Part shown: positions 1 through 4,712 of the stretch, one piece after another
How the letters are laid out: each line of letters begins with the position of its first letter
How positions within the stretch are numbered: position 1 is the stretch's first letter
NCBI GenBank assembly: GCA_037384885.1
Contig: JARRNO010000175.1
Span: forward strand, 1-7,732
Direction of reading: 5' to 3'
Source of the DNA: JARRNO01 sp037384885
GTDB taxonomy: Bacteria; Acidobacteriota; UBA4820; DSQY01
DNA length: 7,732 nt
Translations under genes and position numbers: made by a program
The notes under the pieces: model-generated
Databases searched by the model: none
Told to the model about the DNA's origin: nothing
What the model saw: only the letters and a program-made list of their open reading frames with translations

Positions 1-778
1 GGGAGGAATCGAGCGGGCCAGTAATCGCCGCCGGCGGTTCCGCTTCGTAATCCGTGCACTCCATCGATTCCAGCCCGCGCTCGTGGAGGTCTTTCGCGGC
101 CAGGAGCGCCTGCCCCAGCCGGGCCTGCTCCTGCCAGCGCGCGCCTTCTTCGCGGTCGCGCGCAACCGCGTCGAGGCGGCGGTTCAGCCGTTTCGCCCGA
201 TCCTTTAACGTCTTGAACGCCAGGCGCCGCCCGGAATCCAGGAGGGAGTCGCGAAGCGAAGCCGGGCCCGCTTCAAGCAAGTCGCTGGAGGCGTCGAACG
301 CCTGAGAAGCAGGCGCCTCCGGCTCCATTCTGGCCGGTGGCTGGCGCCACGCTTCACCGGGGGTTCCCGTCCGGAAGCCGCCTTTCAAAACCCGCGCGGA
401 CCAGTAGATTTCATCTTCCGGCCCCAGAAGAAGCAGGTTGGCCGACCGTCCCAATCCTTCCCAGACGAGATACTTGGGTCCGTCGGAGGCCAGATGGAGA
501 CGGAGAATCGGTTCGCCGGGATGGGTTTGCACGCCGGTCAGCCGTGCGCCCTTCAGGTGGACGCGCAGGACTTCGGGAACCTCGCCCCTCGGCCAGGGCC
601 ACTCGCAGATGCCGACAGCCAAGCGGTCCGGCCGGATGCAGAATCCGAGCGTCCGGCGTCCGCCGGAAAGGGCCAGGCCCAGAAAGAACGGATCCGGCCG
701 GCAGACCTGCTTGATGATCGCCCCGGCCAGGGCCGAATCGAGGTGATCCGCCCATGCGCTGACGCGCCCGGCGTTCAT
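1..778 (-). CDS. NFACT-family (RqcH/FbpA-like) protein, N-terminal part, runs off window edge
   Basis: The frame is open from an ATG at 778 to the window edge, giving 259 visible codons with no stop. NFACT proteins (RqcH, Rqc2, FbpA) bind nascent-chain-tRNA on split large ribosomal subunits. Visible landmarks are an NFACT-N-like stretch at residues 68-96 (VLRVHLKGARL, then ILRLHL), the GRSANLLLL motif at 110-118 (family GRHSNIIL), a charged helix likely to form the coiled coil at about 186-222, and LGQALLAAKDL at 221-231 (family GELLTANL). The C-terminal NFACT-R domain would lie outside the window. The start overlaps the rhomboid stop as ATGA with no clear Shine-Dalgarno, so translation is probably coupled. 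Two things are odd: the segment between GRSAN and the coiled coil is short (about 75 residues), leaving no room for the usual helix-hairpin-helix domain, and the Asp-Arg pair of RqcH aligns with Glu89-Pro90. The family call is fairly secure; a canonical RqcH role is doubtful. Confidence 0.72.
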   Translation of the reverse strand, partial: MNAGRVSAWADHLDSALAGAIIKQVCRPDPFFLGLALSGGRRTLGFCIRPDRLAVGICEWPWPRGEVPEVLRVHLKGARLTGVQTHPGEPILRLHLASDGPKYLVWEGLGRSANLLLLGPEDEIYWSARVLKGGFRTGTPGEAWRQPPARMEPEAPASQAFDASSDLLEAGPASLRDSLLDSGRRLAFKTLKDRAKRLNRRLDAVARDREEGARWQEQARLGQALLAAKDLHERGLESMECTDYEAEPPAAITGPLDSS

Positions 779-1431
779 TTGATTTTGCGAAAGCGGCGGC
801 GGCGCCACCGGTACTTGATTTCCGAGACGAGGCTCTTGTAGCGCCAGACCCGCTTGACGTAGATCAAACCGAAGAGCGCGCCGCCGAGGTGAGCCAGATG
901 GGCGATGTGCCCGCCGCTCGATGTGGCCACGAAATAAAGCTCGATGACGATCAGGGCGATGGCCAGCGTGCGCATCTTCATGGGGATGACGAAAAAGAGG
1001 AGCACGGTCATCCTGGGGAAATAGAGGGCGAAGGCCACCAGGATCCCGAAGATGGCGCCGCTCGCCCCCATGATAACCACGTTCCCGGGCATGAACATGC
1101 CCGCCAGGCCTCCGGTGAGCACCGAGCCAAAATAGAGGATAAGAAAACGCTTCGTCCCCATGAAGATCTGGAGATCGCCGGCGAAGAAGAAGAGGACCAT
1201 CATGTTGATGAAAATGTGTGCCAGTCCGGCGTGGAGAAAGGCGTAGGTGATCAATGTATAAAGATGATAGGGGAACACGCGGTGGGGAACGAGGCCGAAC
1301 ATGTAGATAAATTCCGCCCCCCTGGGTTTTCCCAGGAAGACTTCCAACAGAAAGACCGCCACGTTGATGCCGATGATCCAGCCCACGGTCTTGGTCCAGG
1401 TTCCAAAATGAAGCGTCCGTTGGGGATACAA
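775..1431 (-). CDS. Rhomboid family intramembrane serine protease
   Basis: This 218-residue protein is a polytopic membrane protein with six or so hydrophobic segments, at about 14-33, 53-83, 97-114, 122-139, 142-169 and 176-193. It carries the rhomboid signature: the HxxxN of TM2 (His72, Asn76, the oxyanion-hole pair), the nucleophile in GASGAIFG (Ser124) and the catalytic His181 in HLAHLGGALFG. Such enzymes cleave transmembrane helices within the bilayer; the substrate cannot be told from sequence. The C-terminus is a very basic tail (residues 208-218) expected to be cytoplasmic. The start is TTG at 1431, supported by AAGGAG seven bases upstream and by alignment of the first helix. The gene lies 71 bp after tadA and its TGA overlaps the next gene's ATG, so it is the middle gene of a leftward operon. 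Confidence 0.93.
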   Translation of the reverse strand: MYPQRTLHFGTWTKTVGWIIGINVAVFLLEVFLGKPRGAEFIYMFGLVPHRVFPYHLYTLITYAFLHAGLAHIFINMMVLFFFAGDLQIFMGTKRFLILYFGSVLTGGLAGMFMPGNVVIMGASGAIFGILVAFALYFPRMTVLLFFVIPMKMRTLAIALIVIELYFVATSSGGHIAHLAHLGGALFGLIYVKRVWRYKSLVSEIKYRWRRRRFRKIK

Positions 1432-1451
1432 GCGTTTTCTCCTTCGCGGAT

Positions 1452-1473
1452 CCGGCGAAGTCCCTTCCGCCGG
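1452..1473 (-). other. Stem-loop between tadA and the rhomboid gene
   Basis: On the - strand a CCGGC/GCCGG outer stem and a GAAG/CTTC inner stem close a GGA loop, with one bulged G. It sits in the 71-bp tadA-rhomboid gap, just upstream of the rhomboid ribosome binding site. No T-run follows, so it is not a plain intrinsic terminator. It may be an RNA processing or stability element, which is inference. Confidence 0.35.
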
Positions 1474-1502
1474 CTCGTGCCTATTCTAACAGGTCGGGGG
1501 TG

Positions 1503-1958
1503 CTAATCTCGCAAACCTTTGAAGAAGCTCTGGAGGAGGGCCCGGCACTCGTCCGCCGCCAGGCCGGAAGAGACGGGGAATCGGTGGGGATACCGGCCCT
1601 GCTTCCAGAGTTCGCGGAGGACTGCGATTCCCCCGAAGCGGGGCTCTTCGCAGCCGTAGACCAGGCCGCCGATGCGCGCCTGCACCATGGCGCCCAGGCA
1701 CATGAGACACGGTTCGGCCGTGACGTAGAGGACGGCCTGGGACAGGGCGCGGCGTCCGCGGCGGGCGATGCCCGCCCGGAGCACGTTCATCTCGGCATGG
1801 TCGAAAGGCGCGCCCTTTTCGACGCTGTTGCGGCCTTCCAGATAAGTCCCGTCGGGAAAAGCCAGAACCGCGCCGATGGGGACCTCCTTTTCGTCAAGCG
1901 CCTGGCGGGCCTGGCCGAGTGCCCGCTGCATCCATGCCTCCGGGGCGCCGGTGTCCAT
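1503..1958 (-). CDS. tadA: tRNA-specific adenosine deaminase TadA
   Basis: TadA deaminates adenosine 34 of tRNA-Arg(ACG) to inosine in the cytoplasm, so that one tRNA reads CGU, CGC and CGA. The 151-residue product has the usual length and the full zinc-deaminase signature: His54-Ala-Glu56 (DHAEMNVL; His is a zinc ligand and Glu the proton shuttle) and Cys84-x-x-Cys87 in EPCLMCLGAM. The following GLVYG and EPRFGG segments match the family's VYGA and DPKAGA positions. The ATG at 1958 has AGGAGG five bases upstream (1964-1969) and a promoter at 1983-2011, so this is the first gene of the leftward operon. A related nucleoside or guanine deaminase is the main alternative, but the CxxC context and the length favour TadA. 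Confidence 0.9.
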   Translation of the reverse strand: MDTGAPEAWMQRALGQARQALDEKEVPIGAVLAFPDGTYLEGRNSVEKGAPFDHAEMNVLRAGIARRGRRALSQAVLYVTAEPCLMCLGAMVQARIGGLVYGCEEPRFGGIAVLRELWKQGRYPHRFPVSSGLAADECRALLQSFFKGLRD

Positions 1959-1967
1959 GGGAACCTC

Positions 1968-2007
1968 CTCGCGTTCCGGGACAATCTAATGCCGCTCCCG
2001 TTCCGGG
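1968..2007 (-). repeat. Duplicated 13-bp element CCCGGAACGNGAG across the tadA promoter
   Basis: On the - strand CCCGGAACGNGAG occurs at 1995-2007 and again at 1968-1980, 27 bp apart and identical except at N. One copy starts at the edge of the -35 box and runs into the spacer; the other covers the predicted transcription start. This spacing around a -10 box is what a pair of operator half-sites could look like, but no regulator is recognised. Confidence 0.4.
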
Positions 2008-2011
2008 TCAA
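1983..2011 (-). promoter_or_regulatory. Sigma-70-type promoter of the tadA operon
   Basis: Reading leftward, a -35 box TTGACC (2006-2011) and a -10 box TAGATT (1983-1988) are separated by exactly 17 bp. Transcription would start near 1976, leaving a leader of about 17 bases that contains AGGAGG (1964-1969). The boxes match consensus 5/6 and 4/6. Confidence 0.6.
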
Positions 2012-2016
2012 GGGCC

Positions 2017-2035
2017 GGCGCGGCTGCGCCGCGCC
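2017..2035. repeat. Perfect 8-bp GC-rich inverted repeat upstream of the tadA promoter
   Basis: GGCGCGGC and GCCGCGCC flank a three-base loop (TGC). It lies five bases upstream of the tadA -35 box. There is no T-run on either side, so neither strand makes a standard intrinsic terminator. Its role is unknown. Confidence 0.5.
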
Positions 2036-2243
2036 AAGGGAAAGGGTAGAGGGAAGAGAGCTGCGGTATGCCGAGCCGTATTTGATTTGGGCTTGCGCGT
2101 TCGCTGGGGGGACGGGGCCGCGGACGCTGGCGCGCCCTCTCGCTCCGGCCGAAACGATTGTCGACAAGCGAGCATGCATGCGTCTCAAAACTCGGCGCGA
2201 CGGCAGTCGGTGGACAGACGACGGCTGCCCAAGAATAATCGGG

Positions 2244-2261
2244 CCGTTCTTCGAAGAACGG
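2244..2261. repeat. Perfect 18-bp palindrome
   Basis: CCGTTCTTCGAAGAACGG is fully self-complementary. As DNA it could be a dimeric regulator's operator; as RNA it would fold to a 7-bp stem with a TCGA loop. Shorter palindromes TTGTCGACAA (2158-2167) and GCATGCATGC (2172-2181) lie nearby. Confidence 0.5.
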
Positions 2262-2286
2262 TGCATCGTGCCGCGGCGCGCTCGAA

Positions 2287-2310
2287 GTACGCCAGTACGA
2301 CTCAGTGCCT
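2287..2310. repeat. Hairpin plus ACTCAGT repeat, copy 1
   Basis: A 4-bp stem with a four-base loop (GTAC, GCCA, GTAC at 2287-2298) is followed one base later by ACTCAGT and GCCT. The same layout recurs at 2595-2620 with different loop and stem bases, so the two look like diverged copies about 308 bp apart. Confidence 0.4.
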
Positions 2311-2354
2311 CGCCGCTCGCCTTCCTTGAATCTGGCCGCCGTCCGGTCGGCAGC

Positions 2355-2383
2355 CGGATTCCGCCAGAAAACGGCGAAATCCG
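2355..2383. repeat. Inverted repeat (interrupted stem)
   Basis: CGGATT (2355-2360) pairs with AATCCG (2378-2383). After one C/A mismatch, CGCC (2362-2365) pairs with GGCG (2373-2376) around a seven-base A-rich loop. Confidence 0.45.
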
Positions 2384-2391
2384 ACCAGGCG

Positions 2392-2509
2392 GGCTTGCCG
2401 TCGCGGGAATTACCGGGGCGCGTTGCCTGCGCGGCAACTCCGAGGCTTCGCCTCTCGCGGACTTCGTCCGCCGCCCCCGGAGAGAGGACGCAGGCTTGCC
2501 TTCGCGGGA
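2392..2509. repeat. Imperfect 17-bp direct repeat flanking a hairpin cluster
   Basis: GGCTTGCCNTCGCGGGA occurs at 2392-2408 (N=G) and 2493-2509 (N=T), offset by 101 bp with one difference. The 84 bp between the copies hold three hairpins (2422-2438, 2442-2454, 2457-2471), and a fourth begins on the last base of the second copy (2509-2525). Confidence 0.5.
2422..2471. repeat. Three consecutive short stem-loops
   Basis: The stems are GTTGCC/GGCAAC with a five-base loop (2422-2438), GAGGC/GCCTC with a TTC loop (2442-2454) and GCGGAC/GTCCGC with a TTC loop (2457-2471). All are perfect and separated by only two or three bases. The shared loop suggests a repeated structural unit and not chance. 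Confidence 0.55.
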
Positions 2510-2567
2510 CGGCGCTCCGCGCCGTGTAGCGGCCGTTACCACCGGCCGGCCCCGCAACGGCCCGCTA
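2509..2567. repeat. Two adjacent strong stem-loops
   Basis: ACGGCGC/GCGCCGT closes a TCC loop (2509-2525). It is followed one base later by an 11-bp stem with a single bulge (TAGCGGCCGTT at 2527-2537 against 2556-2567) whose 18-base loop contains the palindrome CCGGCCGG. The second is the most stable-looking structure of the region. Confidence 0.5.
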
Positions 2568-2594
2568 TTCAAATCTTTGCACGCAGAGGGATGC

Positions 2595-2642
2595 CTACGT
2601 TCGTAGTCACTCAGTCGCCTAGTCCCTGGCCGCGAAGCGGCC
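2595..2642. repeat. Hairpin plus ACTCAGT repeat, copy 2, followed by a GAA-loop hairpin
   Basis: A 4-bp stem with loop GTTC (2595-2606) is followed two bases later by ACTCAGT (2609-2615) and CGCCT, as in copy 1 at 2287-2310. Next comes a perfect GGCCGC/GCGGCC stem with a GAA loop (2628-2642), which read on the - strand has the same TTC loop as the upstream hairpins. Confidence 0.4.
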
Positions 2643-2721
2643 GGAGAGGGGCTTGCACTATCCCCGGTTTTCGGATACCCTTCCGAAATTGTCGCCCCTT
2701 TCCTGGGAAAGCCCCAAAGGC

Positions 2722-2751
2722 TTGACAAGGGGGAGATGCGGTGTGTATGCT
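2722..2751 (+). promoter_or_regulatory. Sigma-70-type promoter of the str operon
   Basis: A perfect -35 box TTGACA (2722-2727) is followed after 18 bp by a -10 box TATGCT (2746-2751). Transcription would start near 2758, giving a leader of about 80 bases before rpsL. A 5-bp hairpin (AAGCC/GGCTT, 2709-2723) overlaps the first bases of the -35 box. Confidence 0.7.
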
Positions 2752-2800
2752 ATACGGGCTTTTTCTCCGTGACGCGTGCGCGCCTCAGGGAGAGGGACGA

Positions 2801-2821
2801 ATGGAATTGAGAAAGGGTTAG
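2801..2821 (+). CDS. Possible six-codon upstream ORF in the rpsL leader (MELRKG)
   Basis: An ATG at 2801 opens a frame of six codons, MELRKG, ending at TAG (2819-2821), five bases before the rpsL AGGAGG (2826-2831). A purine-rich GGGAGAGGG (2788-2796) lies just upstream and could serve as its ribosome binding site; TTCTCC (2763-2768) could pair with GGAGAG (2789-2794) and mask it. If translated, it could couple initiation to rpsL. It may equally be chance; there is no comparative evidence. Confidence 0.3.
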   Translation: MELRKG

Positions 2822-2837
2822 ACCTAGGAGGAACTCG

Positions 2838-3212
2838 GTGCCCACGACCAATCAGCTCGTCCGCAAGGGACGGAAGAAAATCCAGGAGAAGACCAAGAGC
2901 CCGGCGCTTCAGCAGAACCCCCAGAAGCGCGGCGTGTGCACCCGCGTGTACACCACCACCCCGAAGAAACCGAACTCGGCCCTGCGGAAGGTGGCCCGCG
3001 TTCGTCTGACCAACGGGATGGAGGTGACGAGCTATATTCCGGGTGTGGGTCACAACCTTCAGGAGCACTCGGTGGTGCTGATCCGGGGCGGCCGCGTCAA
3101 GGACCTTCCCGGTGTTCGTTATCACATCGTTCGTGGAAAACTGGATGCGACCGGTGTCGACGCCAGGCGGCGCGGCCGGTCAAAGTATGGAGCAAAGCGG
3201 CCGAAAGCGTAA
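2838..3212 (+). CDS. rpsL: 30S ribosomal protein S12
   Basis: S12 sits at the 30S decoding centre and helps monitor codon-anticodon pairing. The product is 124 residues, the usual length, and is nearly consensus throughout, with RGVCTRVYTTTPKKPNSALRK at 31-51 and GRVKDLPGVRYH at 85-96. Lys43 and Lys88, the classical sites of streptomycin-resistance changes, are both unchanged Lys, so the protein looks streptomycin-sensitive. Asp89 is the position methylthiolated by RimO in other bacteria. Translation starts at GTG (2838), fixed by AGGAGG six bases upstream and by the conserved start (P)TTNQLVRKG. It is the first gene of the str operon, behind the promoter at 2722-2751. Confidence 0.98.
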   Translation: MPTTNQLVRKGRKKIQEKTKSPALQQNPQKRGVCTRVYTTTPKKPNSALRKVARVRLTNGMEVTSYIPGVGHNLQEHSVVLIRGGRVKDLPGVRYHIVRGKLDATGVDARRRGRSKYGAKRPKA

Positions 3213-3239
3213 ACGCGGCGCGCGTATCGCCGGAACCGG

Positions 3240-3288
3240 AGCCCCCGAGGGGCTATTGCTCTTTGAAAAAGTGGTGAGGAGCTTCACC
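3240..3288 (+). promoter_or_regulatory. rpsL-rpsG intergenic leader with two hairpins; candidate S7 autoregulatory site
   Basis: The 78-base gap contains AGCCCC/GGGGCT with a CGA loop (3240-3254) and GGTGA/TCACC (3273-3277 with 3284-3288). The second encloses the rpsG Shine-Dalgarno GAGGAG (3276-3281) in its stem and loop. In E. coli, S7 represses the str mRNA by binding the rpsL-rpsG spacer. A similar role here is inferred from position and structure only. Confidence 0.4.
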
Positions 3289-3290
3289 CC

Positions 3291-3761
3291 ATGCCTAGGA
3301 AAGCTTTTGTTCGCAAGCGTGAGATTTCGCCGGACCCCGTATACGGATCGGTCCTCGCCAGCAAGCTGATCAACAAGGTCATGCTCGACGGCGAGAAGTC
3401 CGTGGCGGAGTCCATTTTTTATGGCGCCATGGACATCATCAAAAAGAAGGCGGGCGACGAACCGCTGAAGGTGCTCCAGAAAGCGATCGACAATGTGAAG
3501 CCCATCGTGGAAGTCAAGTCCCGCCGCGTGGGCGGCGCCACCTACCAGGTGCCGGTGGAAGTCCGCGCTGACCGGCAGCTTTCGCTCGCCATTCGCTGGA
3601 TTATCGGATATGCCCGCCAGCGCTCCGAATACACCATGAAGGAAGCGCTCGCGGGAGAACTGCTGGACGCGGCCAACAACCGCGGGTCCTCGGTGAAGAA
3701 GCGCGAGGACACGCACCGCATGGCCGAGGCCAACAAAGCCTTTGCGCACTACCGCTGGTAA
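3291..3761 (+). CDS. rpsG: 30S ribosomal protein S7
   Basis: S7 is a primary binder of the 3' major domain of 16S rRNA and nucleates assembly of the 30S head; it lies at the E-site. The 156-residue length is standard. Conserved parts include MPRKAFVRKREISPDPVYGS at the start, the NVKPIVEVKSRRVGGATYQV segment at about 68-87 (the beta-hairpin and RNA-binding region), and the end KREDTHRMAEANKAFAHYRW. The ATG at 3291 is preceded by GAGGAG nine bases upstream, within a small hairpin. It lies 78 bp after rpsL and 15 bp before fusA, the classical str operon layout. The gene looks intact. Confidence 0.98.
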   Translation: MPRKAFVRKREISPDPVYGSVLASKLINKVMLDGEKSVAESIFYGAMDIIKKKAGDEPLKVLQKAIDNVKPIVEVKSRRVGGATYQVPVEVRADRQLSLAIRWIIGYARQRSEYTMKEALAGELLDAANNRGSSVKKREDTHRMAEANKAFAHYRW

Positions 3762-3776
3762 GGCGGAGGAGTCAAC

Positions 3777-4712
3777 GTGCCCCGACAGGTACCTTACGAA
3801 CGGCAAAGAAATATCGGCATTATGGCCCACATCGACGCCGGGAAGACGACGACGACGGAACGCGTCCTCTTCTACACGGGGGTGAACTATAAAATCGGAG
3901 AAGTCCATGAGGGCACGGCCACCATGGACTGGATGGTGCAGGAGCAGGAGCGCGGCATCACCATCACGTCGGCCGCCACCACGTGCTTCTGGCGCGACTA
4001 CCGCATCAACATCATCGATACGCCCGGCCACGTGGATTTCACGGCCGAGGTGGAGCGTTCCCTCCGGGTGCTGGACGGCGCGGTGGGTGTCTTCTGCGGC
4101 GTCGCCGGGGTCGAATCCCAGTCCGAAACGGTCTGGCGCCAGGCCGACAAGTATCGCGTGCCCCGCATCGCTTTCGTCAACAAGATGGACCGGGCGGGAG
4201 CCGATTTCGACCGCGTTCTCCGCATGATGGACGAGCGCCTTCACGCGCGGCCGGTCGCTCTCACGCTCCCTTGGGGCGCCGAAGACGAGCTGCAGGGTGT
4301 CGTCGATCTTCTGGCGCAAAAAGCCGTCCGCTGGCAGGATGACTCGCTGGGCGCCAAGTTCGAAATCGTGGACATTCCGGCCGAGCTCCAGGAAAGGGCC
4401 GCCGAGGCCCGCGAAAAGCTGATCGAAATGGCCTGCGAGGAAGACGACGCGCTCATGGAGGCGTACCTCGAAGGCGGCGATCTCGATCTGGACCAGATCA
4501 AAAGCGCCATCCGGAAGGGCACCATTGCCATGCACTTCACGCCGGTGTTGTGCGGCAGCGCCTTCAAGAACAAAGGCGTGCAGCCGCTTCTCGACGCCGT
4601 TGTGGATTACCTGCCCTCGCCCAAGGACGTCCCCCCCATGGAGGGGATCAGCCGCAAAAAGCAGGAAAAACTGGTGCGGGAAGCGGTGACATTGCCGCCA
4701 TCGTGGGCCTGA
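3777..4712 (+). CDS. fusA: Elongation factor G, 5' part (gene broken in domain II)
   Basis: EF-G is the GTPase that drives ribosomal translocation and, with RRF, ribosome recycling. This part holds the whole G domain: P-loop AHIDAGKTT (17-25), switch I RGITI (59-63), DTPGH (81-85), NKMD (135-138), the G' insert, GSAFKNKG, and LPSPKDVPPMEG entering domain II. The GTG at 3777 has GGAGGAG (3765-3771) five bases upstream. Homology ends at LVREA (residue 303, about 4685); the last eight codons, VTLPPSWA and stop, are out-of-frame read-through. The gene resumes in another frame at once with GDIAAIVGL, so about 68 residues of domain II are missing with a net shift (deletion length 3n+1). As written the protein would not work. 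Misassembly or a very recent lesion are the options. Confidence 0.95.
   Translation: MPRQVPYERQRNIGIMAHIDAGKTTTTERVLFYTGVNYKIGEVHEGTATMDWMVQEQERGITITSAATTCFWRDYRINIIDTPGHVDFTAEVERSLRVLDGAVGVFCGVAGVESQSETVWRQADKYRVPRIAFVNKMDRAGADFDRVLRMMDERLHARPVALTLPWGAEDELQGVVDLLAQKAVRWQDDSLGAKFEIVDIPAELQERAAEAREKLIEMACEEDDALMEAYLEGGDLDLDQIKSAIRKGTIAMHFTPVLCGSAFKNKGVQPLLDAVVDYLPSPKDVPPMEGISRKKQEKLVREAVTLPPSWA

Larger units (their letters stand above)
2036..2720. other. Gene-free divergent intergenic region, rich in palindromes and stem-loops
   Basis: No open frame here shows a recognisable family, a convincing ribosome binding site or protein-like composition; the long open frames are Arg/Pro/Ser/Ala-rich, as expected from GC-rich DNA. 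I found no tRNA, tmRNA, RNase P RNA or SRP RNA consensus on either strand. What is present is structure: palindromes at 2158-2167, 2172-2181 and 2244-2261, about ten hairpins between 2355 and 2723, and two pairs of diverged direct repeats. A structured non-coding RNA, a cluster of palindromic repeat elements or a decayed locus are all possible. Confidence 0.5.

Noticed and set aside
2017..2035. Intrinsic terminator
   Set aside because: The stem is strong but neither side has a T-run, and no gene ends into it on either strand.
2280..2720. CRISPR array or integron attC site
   Set aside because: Repeats are only two copies each, diverged and irregularly spaced; there are no integrase or cas genes and no attC core sites.
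1500..2728. Long open frames on both strands over tadA and the intergenic region (368 and 313 codons)
   Set aside because: Both overlap tadA out of frame or antisense and are low-complexity Arg/Ala/Pro/Ser-rich. The - strand frame also crosses the str promoter. High GC explains the lack of stops.
1960..2830. SRP RNA, tRNA, tmRNA or RNase P RNA next to tadA
   Set aside because: SRP RNA often neighbours tadA, so I looked for its GGAAGGAAGCAGCC-like core and for T-loop, tmRNA and RNase P signatures on both strands, and found none.
2658..3125. 155-codon open frame on the - strand
   Set aside because: It is antisense to rpsL and covers the str promoter; no family resemblance.
3180..4535. 451-codon open frame on the - strand
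   Set aside because: It is antisense to rpsG and the fusA G domain; His/Asp/Val/Leu-rich shadow sequence with no family motif.
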